From Pyrenopolyporus hunteri (lineage: Eukaryota > Ascomycota > Sordariomycetes > Xylariales > Hypoxylaceae), in the NCBI GenBank assembly GCA_902806595.1, contig CADCXC010000004.1:2542001-2606000 (forward strand): 64,000 nucleotides of DNA, given 5' to 3'. Both the position numbers and the translations under genes were made by a program. This document shows, one piece after another, positions 11,737-22,508 of the stretch (position 1 is the stretch's first letter; each line of letters begins with the position of its first letter). The notes below the pieces were generated by a model. The model was not told the origin of the DNA, made no database searches, and was given only the letters and a program-made list of their open reading frames with translations.

Positions 11737-12208
11737 TTTGACCCTACGGCGATGTTTGGAGGAGGATTCAAGGCTCATGTACCTAGCAACAGTGAAGACA
11801 GGTACTTAACTTACCTGGCACCTAGGTAGTTCCCGTTACTCAGAGCACCTGCTCTGAATAAACACAAGGTTTTGTGGCTTCTCGTATATCTCTCCTGTTC
11901 CTGTTCTCTGCTAAGGTGCTACCATGTTGTCTACCTATATATGTGACTGGTAGATATGGAAAGGACTCATAGGGGGTAAGTTTGTAGTTGTACCCAGCGG
12001 TTAAGTTCGTAGCCGCGCGTTATGGGTGACTCCTATCCGTTCCTATAAAATCGTAGGTACCAAGCCAATGATGGTCGGTTCATATCTCAAGTTCGTATCC
12101 TTAGTTCACACATCTAGTTCATATCCTTAGTCCCTATCCCCAGATCGTATCCTCGGTTCGTATTTCTAGTTGGCATCCTCGGTTCATATCGGCCCATAGC
12201 TCTTGGAC
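11737..12208. promoter_or_regulatory. Upstream region of the Cys-His-Asp gene, with tandem repeat leader
   Basis: A 470-bp space with no gene. Its final 120 bp consist of a degenerate 13-bp tandem repeat (listed separately) that ends 15 bp before the ATG at 12209, so the repeat probably lies in the promoter or 5' leader. Confidence 0.5.
12077..12193 (+). repeat. Nine tandem copies of a degenerate 13-bp unit
   Basis: Units start every 13 bp from 12077 to 12181 with consensus RGTTCRTATCCTY, for example GGTTCATATCTCA, AGTTCGTATCCTT, AGTTCATATCCTT and GGTTCGTATTTCT. Most differences between copies are transitions and there are no indels. It ends directly before the start codon of the next gene. 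A possible tenth, more decayed unit lies near 12010. Confidence 0.85.
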
Positions 12209-13193
12209 ATGGCAGAAAACGTAGATCCGGCTGCCATAGCGACAGAAGCTTCGAAGGAAGTTTTTGCTAAAGGACCGTACTTATCCTTTTGTATGGTAGA
12301 TGCCATAGCCAAGCATCTGGGAGTGAGTCATGCGGATATCCTCACCAACCCGGAAAGGCTGAAAGAGTTCGACCAGAATTCAGTTACCAAGGACAACTTA
12401 TTCAAACCCCCTTTCGTCTCGGCGTGGTCCTCCGTTTCCGGCAGATGTACATCATTTGCCCTGAAGGTCGCTTACCTCCTCGAAAGAAAATATCCCAATG
12501 TATTCAAGTTTCAGTACTACGATGTTGGGAAGCACAGAGTCGCACGCTGTCAAAATACCGGAGTCTTAATCGATTCCTCCTCGCGAGTCGGAGCTGTAAC
12601 CTTGGAGGAACGTGAGGGGTGGACAAGTACCGGTGGTGTCGATGGATGTTGGATGTACGCCAATGGTATATCGACCTACGAAAGGAACCTAAGACACGGG
12701 AAGAAGACGGCGTCTCCGATACCACCGGAGAGGGCGATTGGAACTTGTCTCGAGGAGGTCGCAAAAGTGGCAACTCTTATTTGCCTGTTCCGGTATCACT
12801 TTCCCCCTTTTCTCTTAATTGCATAATACCAAACTCAGATGGCCAGTTGTTTTATGGTCTATAAGCTGACACTCTCGTAGTTTTATTGACGTTGACAAGA
12901 CCCGGAAAACCTGGTCGCCAGGGTTCGGCGGGATGTTGGTGTGGAACATTGCGGCCAAGCGCGTTGAGCTAACCCTTGACACGGACAGGCGCGACAAAAT
13001 AGATTTCATGTCCTTCTCTCCTGAAGGAACCGTGAAGACGCTGATGAAATGTACTGAAAAGAGAAACTCATTCATCTATAGCACCAGAGGTTCTCGGCAG
13101 TGGAGGGCTGATGGTGTCCGGGAGTTCCATGAGGCTCTCTGGAAGACCGCTGCATACTTATGGGGGTACCCTATTTTGATTCCCCATACCTAG
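12209..13193 (+). CDS. Hypothetical protein with a Cys-His-Asp (transglutaminase-like) triad
   Basis: Exons 12209-12792 and 12881-13193 join in phase 2 across an 88-nt intron (GTATCA...CGTAG), giving 298 aa. The central region has the ordered residues expected of a papain/transglutaminase-like fold: Cys80 in VSGRCTSFALKVAYLL, with the Cys at the start of a hydrophobic helix; His109 in GKHRVARC on a following strand; Asp122 in VLIDSSSR on the next strand. Strands FKFQYYDVG and GCWMYANG flank this core. The C-terminal half has further conserved-looking strands (GGMLVWNIAAKRVELTL). There is no signal peptide, so it is probably cytosolic. I infer either a thiol enzyme (amidase, transferase or protease-like) or a non-catalytic relative; no substrate can be named. 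The nine-copy 13-bp repeat just upstream is unusual. Confidence 0.7.
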
Positions 13194-14037
13194 GCGATTA
13201 AGATCTATTGAATATGGCAAGCTGCGTGAATGGATCGCTGGACGGGCTCATGAAGAGCACTTAGGTAGCAGGTATCTATGGTTCTGAAATGACACCGGCT
13301 GATATTGCTCTAATAGGAGAGCTTCAAATCTATGGCATTAAATACCATTAGCTTTGCAGTTATGTGTACAACCCCGTGTAACAGATGAATATTCTACCCA
13401 TAAATAAGTAGGTATTTATGGTGTGCTGAATTGTGCGGTCAAGGGACCGCTCTTATATTGCAGTACACGACATCTCGGCAGTAATGTATAGGTATTTAGT
13501 CAGAATCTCCCCCCTACACGTTTAGTAGATTAGATCCCTTAGTAGATATCCAATCACTGCTCATTTTATATATCTTTCAGTATGGTGAAGTTGAAGTCAT
13601 AGATTTAGGTGTCTTGAAAAAGTGTCTTAAAGCGACCTTATCATAATGATTGTAGTATGTAGGCATGATATGACCTAGGTAGGTAATACCTATTGCAGCT
13701 GATAGTTAGAGTATCATAGAAAAAAGAATAAATGCTAATTGTTACCGTCTCTTCCCCATTGTCTTATTGGATTCTTTGTAATTAGAATCCCGGATTAGGC
13801 TACAAAGCCATTCGGGAATAAGATTCCAGTGTGATTCGATAGTTGCGCGGATTTCTTTGACTAATGAAACAGGGGATATATTGTTCTCTCATCTGGGGGT
13901 CCTGAGTATGCCATCGATCCAATATTGCACCATTATCCTTTTAAACTACGAGTGGACTTCTAGCATTGACAACCCCAGACTATTTTACTATTTCTCGATA
14001 ATCGATACGAGTTATTAGATATACCACCTTTGGATCT
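13194..14037. other. Intergenic stretch, no gene supported
   Basis: Relatively AT-rich spacer between the Cys-His-Asp gene and the kinase gene. It contains one CCTAGGTAGG unit near 13674 and no other recognisable feature. Confidence 0.5.
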
Positions 14038-15355
14038 ATGTCTAAAAATCTAACTGAACGAGCTAGGTTACTCAAAGATATATTTGAGAAAGATAGTCGT
14101 AGATTTGAAGTCATTGGAGAGATTGCCACAGGCGCAGAAGGCTCGGCATGGAAAGTCAACCAACTGGACGAGAACGATAACTTGCAGAGGCGGTTTGTTG
14201 TCAAGTTCGCTACCAACGACGCTTACATAGATAGCTTAAGACGGGAACGACGTATAACCAATGTTAGATTAAACCACAAGCCTTCCCATTTCCACACATG
14301 ATTGCGGTTTACATTAAGATACCTGTCTAGGCACTCTACGGAGCTATGCATTCTGCTCAGCCAGTTGTAAGCAGCGGTGCGATGTTGCAACCACAACTGC
14401 CCCACGATACTCCGGCCTGGGGTAGGAACTTACTCATCACCGAATACATTCCTCATATAACTTTGGATGAGTTCATTGGTAGAACGGTCTACAGCGGCAT
14501 AACAATACCAAATCGAGTGCTTTGGATGATCACCCTATGCCGTAAGTTGCGAGCTCTGGTTTAGCCTGTCCATCAATTCCGCGGACTTATTCCTAGGAAT
14601 AGTTGTCAGAATGCTCCTTGGGATGTCCAACCCACCCAGAAGAGCACTAGGAGAAACCACGGAACCTCCCAAATTGGAATCCAGAAGAGAGCCCGGTACC
14701 TACCAAGTATACCATGGTGACCTAACAAATTATAAAAATTGTAAGTTTAAAATTATGAGACAAAGTGTAAATATCTAATATTGAGTGTAGTGATATTCGG
14801 GGAGCTCGATAATGATGAGCATAGATTAGTACCTATACTAAAAGCCATCGATTTTGGTCAAGCAATAGACGACCCAAACCAACTTCCGTGAGTACCTAGT
14901 TTCCGGGTATGAGCATTCAGATTAACAGGGCAATACTAATTCGGTAGTCGCGAGATTCCTGCGGATACTCTTACCAGCGCGAATATATATGAAGTTGGCC
15001 AGGTAAGCACTCAACCGCCTCGTACCCCTTCAAACCCTTGGTTCGACGGTGAGTTTTAGGGTTGATCGACTGACCTCTAAGCTAGGTGATGCGGATTCTT
15101 TACCGACATGTAAATATCCAGGCTCACCTCGTACCGACCTTCTATTCCAATCTAGATATGGACTTTTACAATATTGCTGGTCGCTGCGCTGCAGAGGACT
15201 TCAGATCCCGACCTAAGATCACCGAATTATTCGATATAGTATATAACGCTGTCAGGACGAAAACGGGACCGGAGCATTTCGCAGGCAAGAAAGATGCCCA
15301 CCAAGAGTCTGACGAGAATATTAGGCAATTCGTGAGGAATACGATTCTTAGCTAA
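14038..15355 (+). CDS. Divergent protein kinase, six exons
   Basis: Exons 14038-14262, 14331-14541, 14597-14740, 14791-14887, 14948-15002 and 15086-15355 join with consistent phases to give 333 aa. Kinase landmarks appear in order only after splicing: Gly-rich loop GEIATGAEGSAWKV (27-40); VVK with Lys56; a candidate helix-C Glu in RRERR (70); catalytic loop HGDLTNYKN (Asp187, Asn193); and DFG (Asp214) in KAIDFGQA. The loop is HGD, not HRD, and the lobe after DFG is short, with EDFRSRP in place of the usual late-domain Arg motif. It therefore resembles the divergent kinases expanded in filamentous fungi, often near HET-type loci, whose substrates are unknown. All key catalytic residues remain, so activity is plausible. 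Introns are 50-83 nt, all GT-AG. Confidence 0.75.
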
Positions 15356-16067
15356 AAGGGCCCCCGTTCCACGGAGGGTGGAACTTGATGTACCTATCAT
15401 ATATATATCAATCACGAAGCTTAAGAAACCAACGTTTAATAGGGAATCTCATCGATACATTATCCGTTATTAATAACTATGAGCCATTGTTAGGATATTC
15501 CAAATGGGACATCCCGCATGTGCTGATTAAGGGGTGTGCTAAAATATATCAGTCTTACAATGGTCAAAACCAGTGCAGATGGGGGGCAGTCCAGCCTACG
15601 AAGTCCAGCCTACAGTCCCATACCTAAGTGCTACCATGGAATATTTAAATTATGTCTTCTAGTCCGATAGTAGTAGGCCTTTGTGTTTATGCTACTCGTG
15701 ACGAACCTGAGGACGTGGGTCTACTGAAATTCCTCTAAAAATTCATAAATAGGGGTAACCGGGGTGCATCTACTTAGTTATGCGAAGTATCAATTCATAA
15801 CCTAGCTCACAAGAACTTCAGCCCAGAGTGTCGTTAATGGAATAAACATTCATTATTATACCTCTGTTCTATATTAAATCGTCCAAGGTTTATTATCCAC
15901 GATGGGTATCTATATCATTATTATTGAAAAATCGTGAAGTGTATCCAGATCATCTACCCTGGTATATCGAATAGAAATAGTCCCCATCCCAGTCGCATTA
16001 AAGCGTGACAACAGCAGGAAGAGTCGCAAGAGCATAAATGAACCAAAAAAAGAAAGTTCAACAACTT
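15356..16067. other. Intergenic stretch between convergent genes
   Basis: Space between the 3' ends of the kinase gene (+) and the erdS gene (-). It is AT-rich with no recognisable gene and presumably holds both 3' UTRs. Confidence 0.5.
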
Positions 16068-18806
16068 TTACATCTCGTCCTCGAAGAACTTGATTAGAGT
16101 CCTGGCCCCGGAAACGCCTAGGCCCATGAACGGGTAACAGATATAAACCGGGTCGTGCTTCACACCGAACTTCTCCCTAAACTCGCTCTTAGCGACCAAT
16201 CTCAGCTGCTGAGCGACCGTCTTATACGTGCGACTCAGCAGCTTCGCCTTGATACCGTTCAGGTTGCTCCCGATGACCAGCTCTTCCATAGCGCCGGCAC
16301 CGAAGGTCACGCTGCTCACCCCTGAAGCTATCAAGCTTTGGATAGCGTGAGAGATGAGCGCCTCAATACTACCTGACGGCGAACCGGGGAAGTCTAGAGC
16401 AAACTTGATCTGGTAGCCGTGTTCGGGCGAGAGACGGTGCAAGATGACGAGACCGACGATTTCGCCGTTCTTGTCTTCCGCCCACACGTAGCGGCGGTGT
16501 GCCATCGATATCCAGGGCTGCACTTCAGTAATGTGGACCTGCTTGCGGCCTTTGCGGCCCTCCTTCCAGTCGGCGATACGCTTGTCGCACTTCTGCCTCA
16601 CGTCATCAGGGACAGGCTGGCCGAGACCCGTCTCGTGTATCTTGATCTCGGCGTTCTTGGCCTGACGCTCCTTCTTGGTCACCCTGTTAGCATTTTCTAT
16701 GTCTACGCGCTCTTCGGCAACACATGTCAGCGTCCTCCATCCGAGTTTCGCTCCCAGAATCTCCTCGACCTGCGCGGAGACTAGGATCCAGATGGGCCGG
16801 AGATCTTCGTTCTTCTTTAGATGTTTTAGGAAGGCGCTGATAACGATGGGATATTGTCGCGGGTCGCAGAGCGGGTTCCCCATTATCATGGCGTACCCGT
16901 TCTCCTCGGCATACCCGACCGCTGCTCCGGTTTCAACGTCCCGCCAGACCTTGTACCGATCGTCGAGCCACGCGGTGTTCGTAGCATCGCCGTAGTTTAC
17001 AATAAGCTTGTCAAGGTCGGGCAGATGGACGTGGTCGTGCTCGCCTTCGAAGGCATAGCGGATAGTGTCGGCCTCGGGGAACGGAAGTTTGTCGGTTTGG
17101 CTGGGCTTCTTCGCGGGGAGGGACTTCGGATCTCTCGGGAATAAGGTCGCGTTTCGGACGTCTCCTAGGTTCAATAATAGGAAAAGGACACGCTCGAGTC
17201 CGATACCACAACCCGCGTGTGGCGGGGCGCCCCATTCGAAGGCCTGCATGTATTCTTCCATCCCGTCTGGGTCTACTCCCGCTTTCTTCATCCGCTCAGC
17301 CAAAAACTTGGGGTCATTGATTCTTTGACCGCCGGTGGTAATTTCCTGGCCGCGAAGGAATATATCGAAGGAGTTGGTAACGGTGTCGTCGTCTGGATCT
17401 AAATGGGTATAGAACGGCCTCGCCGACGCTGGAAATTTGTCAAGGATGAAGTAGTCGGTCCCGTATTTCTCCTTCACCAACTGGCCGAGCCGGATTTCCG
17501 CCCGCGTCCCAAGATCCTCATTCTCAGAAGCTGGCTTGCCGTCGTCATTCGTCCACCCAGACGAGTTCAGTAGTTGAACTCCTTCCTTGAAAGTGAGACG
17601 AGGAGTCTGGTCCAGCCAGACTAAATCCTCGTGAGGGAACTTCGTCTTGATATTGTCGAGCTCCCTGCGGTACCGTGAGTATATGCCTTTGAAAATAGCC
17701 TTCAGCATCCCGTCAATGATGTCTAGGGCTTCGTGGTAGTCCTTGTGAATCATCATCTCTAGATCTAGGCCCGTATATTCAGTTAGATGTCGGTGAGTGT
17801 TACTATCCTCAGCTCTAAACACGGGACCGATTTCGAAGACACGACCGAAGTCAGCAGAAATGGCCGTCTGCTTGGCCAATTGTGGGCTTTGTGCCAAGAA
17901 TGCAGTTCTACCGAAATAGTTCACCCTGAAGACCTCGGCGCCCGACTCGGTTGCGGCCGGTTGGAGCTTAGGGGTCTGTATTTCGATAAAGCCTTGTTCT
18001 TCGAGATAGGAGCGGAAAATATTGCAGATACCGGACCGAATGCGGAAGACGCTCTGCATGACTGGAGTTCGGAGGAACATAAGCCGGTTGGCAACGCGGA
18101 CGCGATTTGAGACGACTAGCTGCTTCTGGTGAGTTTCTTCGTTCTCTTCCATTTGCTCCATGTTATACACATCAACGTCTATAGGCTCCTCCACAGGCAC
18201 CAAGACGTGAAGGCTGTCGATGAGGATTTCGAGATTATGTATGCTGCAAGTCTTGATCTGCTCTGGAGGCTCGCGTACGGTTCCCCGAACGTGTACTATA
18301 CTTTCAGGATTCAAATGCTCGGCCCATCGCACGAACTTCTCGGACACGGTGCCCTCGCGAACTTGTAGGACACCCTGTACAGTATCGACTTGTTGGCGTA
18401 AGAGCACGAACGCTAGTTTGGCGCTCACGGACCGCACGTGGTGAAGTCGTGCGTTGAAGCTGATGGTCTGGCCGATGTGTTCGGCTGATAAATGCTCGAG
18501 CAGGAAAGAAGGCGGCATGCCCTCTTCGGTAAGCGTGCCATAGCTCGACCGGAGCTCCGGCGGCTCGCTAGAGAGAGCTGCCTGTTCTTCCTCCTTGCGC
18601 TTTGCTTGCAGCGACCGCCGTTCCTCTTTCAGTAATTCTTTCTTGGCCCGCTTCTCGTAAATGGCCCTTAGATGCTTCTTATCCGCCTCCTCATCCAATG
18701 CATCGGTATCGCCAAGGTGGATCTTCGTGATGTGATTCTTGGCTGATGTATGCCCGATGACCCGGTTCAGGAGGAGAAGAGGCTTCTTGAGCCTTATCGA
18801 AGGCAT
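16068..18806 (-). CDS. erdS: Ergosteryl-3beta-O-L-aspartate synthase (AspRS-DUF2156 fusion)
   Basis: One uninterrupted frame of 912 aa. Residues 20-80 are a Lys/Glu-rich helical extension; about 110-205 is the OB-fold anticodon-binding domain; about 250-560 is the class II catalytic domain of a eukaryotic-type aspartyl-tRNA synthetase, with flipping loop PAATESGAE (283-291), QSPQ (306-309), motif 2 FRAEDSNTHRH (330-340) and motif 3 GIGLERV (534-540). Residues about 595-905 are a DUF2156 domain of the GNAT-like fold that bacterial aminoacyl-phosphatidylglycerol synthases use. This exact fusion is fungal ErdS, which charges tRNA with Asp and transfers Asp from Asp-tRNA to the 3beta-hydroxyl of ergosterol. 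The genome should encode a separate cytosolic AspRS. All synthetase motifs are intact, so self-charging is expected. It is divergent from the hydrolase gene at 20226. Confidence 0.92.
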   Translation of the reverse strand: MPSIRLKKPLLLLNRVIGHTSAKNHITKIHLGDTDALDEEADKKHLRAIYEKRAKKELLKEERRSLQAKRKEEEQAALSSEPPELRSSYGTLTEEGMPPSFLLEHLSAEHIGQTISFNARLHHVRSVSAKLAFVLLRQQVDTVQGVLQVREGTVSEKFVRWAEHLNPESIVHVRGTVREPPEQIKTCSIHNLEILIDSLHVLVPVEEPIDVDVYNMEQMEENEETHQKQLVVSNRVRVANRLMFLRTPVMQSVFRIRSGICNIFRSYLEEQGFIEIQTPKLQPAATESGAEVFRVNYFGRTAFLAQSPQLAKQTAISADFGRVFEIGPVFRAEDSNTHRHLTEYTGLDLEMMIHKDYHEALDIIDGMLKAIFKGIYSRYRRELDNIKTKFPHEDLVWLDQTPRLTFKEGVQLLNSSGWTNDDGKPASENEDLGTRAEIRLGQLVKEKYGTDYFILDKFPASARPFYTHLDPDDDTVTNSFDIFLRGQEITTGGQRINDPKFLAERMKKAGVDPDGMEEYMQAFEWGAPPHAGCGIGLERVLFLLLNLGDVRNATLFPRDPKSLPAKKPSQTDKLPFPEADTIRYAFEGEHDHVHLPDLDKLIVNYGDATNTAWLDDRYKVWRDVETGAAVGYAEENGYAMIMGNPLCDPRQYPIVISAFLKHLKKNEDLRPIWILVSAQVEEILGAKLGWRTLTCVAEERVDIENANRVTKKERQAKNAEIKIHETGLGQPVPDDVRQKCDKRIADWKEGRKGRKQVHITEVQPWISMAHRRYVWAEDKNGEIVGLVILHRLSPEHGYQIKFALDFPGSPSGSIEALISHAIQSLIASGVSSVTFGAGAMEELVIGSNLNGIKAKLLSRTYKTVAQQLRLVAKSEFREKFGVKHDPVYICYPFMGLGVSGARTLIKFFEDEM

Positions 18807-20225
18807 TGTGGTGTCTCGATCGGGTATCTCTGCGGTACGGTCTAGATTCGTATAATCGTGTGAATTGGGCCTGTCTCGTGGGCTTACAGTGCCTGGTCTG
18901 AGAGCCGGCGCTGCAGAGGGATGGTGAGATAAAAAGTCTATGGGGCGGTAGAACAGTAATCTAAAGGAGGGACGCTTGACTGTGTTTCTTAAGTTAAAGA
19001 GACAACGGATTCGCTGATAAATTTTATACAGATACCTTGGCAGGAACCCGGTTGATAAAACTCTAGGCTTATTGCCCCTAGGCTCGAGTTCAAGTTCCCG
19101 GTAGACTCTTCTGGGGTGTACTCGTCAAAGTTTCGGCTTTTGCGGGAGAATACGAATAAGAAAGCACGCACATGTTGCGGCAGTACACTCCCGCTTGTAG
19201 CTACCTAGATATTACTAGAAATACAAGCGTTCCCGGTTCCGACGATGCATTTGTGACGAAATCGAAGCTTTTGGGGTCTCCACCCGGAGTAATTAGACCG
19301 AGCTAGCCAAGACACGCTCGACCAATCAAAGCTTGCAGAGTGTCCCACCTCTGTCCCTATTCGGTAAATTCGCTATCTATAGGCAGCTTAATGCAGGGGC
19401 TAGCGCCGGGGAGTTGCCTTGAACTGATTAGATTGACGATTTACTAAGACACCTTTTGTGGATCTTCAAGAGTCTTGACGTCATGAAAGTCGGACTTTGG
19501 GGTGGAACGATTCGATAACGGCTGGGACTTCCCGTCTCCTAAAAGAAAGAGAAAACTATTAGGTTAGATCCAAGTATTACTACTTGGTACATGAAGTATA
19601 GCATCAAGCCATCCCCGTGGAAAAGCTTTTCATTCACCATACATACCTGAGTACTGCGGTCGCCACACATGTGCGCCACGGATCATACGAAATACCCCAG
19701 CACTGAGGAGGGAGGGCTTAGCCACGTCTCTTAGTAATTGTTCTAAATTATCTAAATTAGCCAAGTCTGGGGTAAGGCTTAGCCAGCAGAAAATCAACCA
19801 GGTGTTAGCTGATTAACGTCATATTCAGTGGACAGTGCGGTCGGATAAGATAAGTACGGTACGAGGATCGAGACCTGGTTGGAGAGCCATAGTAAGGCCT
19901 ATTTTGCCAAGGTACCAAACGCGAATGCGCCCATCCAGCTTGCCATGCTTGCTCAATAGGCGTATCCGAGAATATTAACCAACTGGAATGACTCGGATTT
20001 GCAAGCCCCTTATCATGTCACCCCAACCCGAGGTCGTATCCATCCAATCCGATGTATAATACACAATATTCGAAGGCTTTTCATGCATCATTTACGTACC
20101 ACAACACCACCACGAATCGCCATTCAGAAGGACGATCTCCCGGTCTCGGCCCATATTTCGCGCGGTGCATAAGTAAATAAACTCCAAGAGCTTTAAAGCA
20201 CATTCAACACTTTACAGAATCCGAG
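18807..20225. promoter_or_regulatory. Shared divergent upstream region of erdS and the erdH-like gene
   Basis: A 1.4-kb gene-free region between the two divergent starts (18806 on the minus strand, 20226 on the plus strand). It must contain both promoters; I see no individual site I would name. Confidence 0.5.
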
Positions 20226-21401
20226 ATGCAGACTGTCGAAGGCATACCCGTCCCCTCAAGGGCCGACCCGGAAGAGAAGTCGGCCAAAGGACAAGTGCCT
20301 CCGGACCAGAAACCCAACAAGGCGAAAGACAAGACCGGACCACCTCCTTCGCGCTTCTCACTCCGGATGACGGCTGGTTGCTGGCGATCCTTACAATGCA
20401 TTGGAATGAGCTTACACTTTCTCGCATCTCCACGGCCACCGAGTCCGGACTTCATCAAATCCATCCCCTCTACCTTGTCAGCTAAAAAGGGTAATTTCAA
20501 TCTCCAATTCTACGTGCCTGAAGGATATAATAAAGACCCAAGCAGTAATAAATGGCCCGTTGTTGTGAACTTCCATGGCGGTGGATTTACGTTGGGCAGT
20601 GCGTCGGACGATGCGAGGTTCGCCCGATTCGTACTCGAGAAGTCTCACGCCGTATTTGTCTCGGTCGACTATCGTCTAGCGCCGGAATACCCCTTCCCTA
20701 CCGCCGTGGACGATGGAGCGGACGCGATATTATACATCATCAACCATGCGGAGGAACTGCGACTTGACAGCCGTAGAATAGCGACCTCGGGATTTTCCGC
20801 GGGCGGTAACATTGCTCTCACAGCGCCAATTCGCTTATTCGAGCATCGAAAAGTCGCCGAGGTTCCCGAACATCGAATTATCGCCGCCGTAACCTGGTAT
20901 CCGATTACAGATTATACACTGAGTCGCGCCGAGCGCCGGGCAGCTGCGCTCCGCCCTGAGGCGACATTACCGCCCACGTTGACCAACCTCTTTGATGCGT
21001 CCTATCTCTTCCCGCCCCAATTGGACCTCGCTCACCCATGTCTATCCCCCTCGAGAGCATCAGATGAAGTTCTCATGGAGAGCCTTCCCCAGAATGTGAT
21101 CTTCTATACGTGCGAATGGGACATGCTTTTACACGAAGGCGAGGAGCTCGCTCAGCGGCTACAAAGACCACCGATCTCGAAGAACGTGTATTACACCATG
21201 ATACCCGGCGTGGCGCATGGCTGGGACAAGGGACCTAACCCAATGAAACCCCCACGCAAGTCCGAGAAATTATATGGGGAGTGTTGCCGGACGCTTAGAA
21301 GCATCTTCGAAGAGGACCAGACTTCCTCAATTCTCCACCTCCCATTTAAACTTCATCCGCTGCTCCATTCTAAACCAAAAGACGGAAGTAGCACGGAGTA
21401 G
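20226..21401 (+). CDS. erdH: Alpha/beta-hydrolase of the HSL type, candidate ergosteryl-aspartate hydrolase
   Basis: Single exon, 391 aa. The hormone-sensitive-lipase signature is complete: oxyanion motif HGGG (117-120) after VVVNF, YRLAPEYPFP (149-158), nucleophile elbow GFSAG (189-193, Ser191), acid residue in the CEWDM segment (Asp299) and His331 in GVAHGWD. The first 45 residues are charged and likely disordered, and a hydrophobic segment (about 48-67) could dip into membranes. In fungi, ErdH is an alpha/beta-hydrolase that removes Asp from ergosteryl-aspartate made by ErdS. Placement head-to-head with erdS is the main reason for the symbol; the family alone would also fit a generic carboxylesterase. 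The symbol is an inference from context. Confidence 0.75.
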   Translation: MQTVEGIPVPSRADPEEKSAKGQVPPDQKPNKAKDKTGPPPSRFSLRMTAGCWRSLQCIGMSLHFLASPRPPSPDFIKSIPSTLSAKKGNFNLQFYVPEGYNKDPSSNKWPVVVNFHGGGFTLGSASDDARFARFVLEKSHAVFVSVDYRLAPEYPFPTAVDDGADAILYIINHAEELRLDSRRIATSGFSAGGNIALTAPIRLFEHRKVAEVPEHRIIAAVTWYPITDYTLSRAERRAAALRPEATLPPTLTNLFDASYLFPPQLDLAHPCLSPSRASDEVLMESLPQNVIFYTCEWDMLLHEGEELAQRLQRPPISKNVYYTMIPGVAHGWDKGPNPMKPPRKSEKLYGECCRTLRSIFEEDQTSSILHLPFKLHPLLHSKPKDGSSTE

Positions 21402-22508
21402 CCAACCACAATTTTGAGACGCTAATCCTTATTCATTTCAAGCGTAATCATTAATCATTAAGAGGCGGTTCGGGGTCCGGCAACTATTTATTGATCTAGA
21501 ATTCACTGCCTACATGTACTAAATTAGATACCCAACTGTAATGAATCGATACTTTTTCTTTCTTATCTACGCTGTTTGATACCACTCGGTGCTCTGACTC
21601 CTATATTGACACTGAAGTTTTTCTCAACTGGTTTCATAATTAGCTACCTTTCTATCCGTCTACTCTTTACATGGGTATGACGAGGTGGGCGCATGGCGTG
21701 TCAATCGCTCCCTCTATGCACGAAATCGCCAGGATACTACGTACCAGGTACATAGACCAGAGCCCAGATTCTGTATCTTGGATTCCGTCGCAATGGGTTG
21801 GGTTCGATTCCAGGGGTCTGCATACGACAACGTCATGCCGTAGCTTTGATTGTGGGTCTACGCTAGCATCTTGGTGTCAGCACTACATAGACGCTATGCA
21901 ATATTATCTTCGCTGGTTCGTTTGCTTCATACTACCTGCCTAGGAGGTACTTTCTAGTTCTTTACCTAGGTACTTATAGAAAACATCTCTATAAGACAAT
22001 AGATACTAATACGAAATATGCTTTTCTATAATCTAAGAGGTTTGTAATTGAGAAAATAGACTGACCCTTAAAGTTGCGTTGTTGAATACTCATTTCTTTG
22101 TAACTGCATGTCACCAAGTAAAGCATCGAGTGGTGCATAATATGCTAAGCTGCAGGGATTAGGAGTGGCCGTTCGGGAATTTATCTTAGGACTAGATGCT
22201 CGTCAAGGGGGGTAATCCTTGCATTGAGGGCCCAGAATGAACAACGTCATCGCCGTCCCTCTGGGCTTTCGTCAGTCTTCGCATCACTTTTCTCAATCAA
22301 CCGATAATACCAAACGTATGTCCCCGTCTCCAGCAAAACCCGAAATCCATACGCACATACTCCACGAAATGGGATCAACTACTTCCCATAGAATTGCCAG
22401 TTTGCTTACCGGAGATGATCGAATGATCGAATGATTGTGTCAGTTCCGCCGCAGACATAACAACCTAACAAATCTCTTTTTCCATCTCTTCTCCATATTC
22501 AAGTCCGA
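21402..22508. other. Intergenic stretch, no gene supported
   Basis: A 1.1-kb spacer. A B-box-like GGTTCGATTCC at about 21799-21809 does not sit in a foldable tRNA. No other feature recognised. Confidence 0.5.

Noticed and set aside
16419..18444. Several open frames antisense to erdS
   Set aside because: They are shadows of a long GC-biased gene on the other strand and carry no motif of their own.
21799..21840. B-box-like GGTTCGATTCC suggesting a second tRNA
   Set aside because: The flanks do not form a T-stem or acceptor stem and no A box lies at the right distance.
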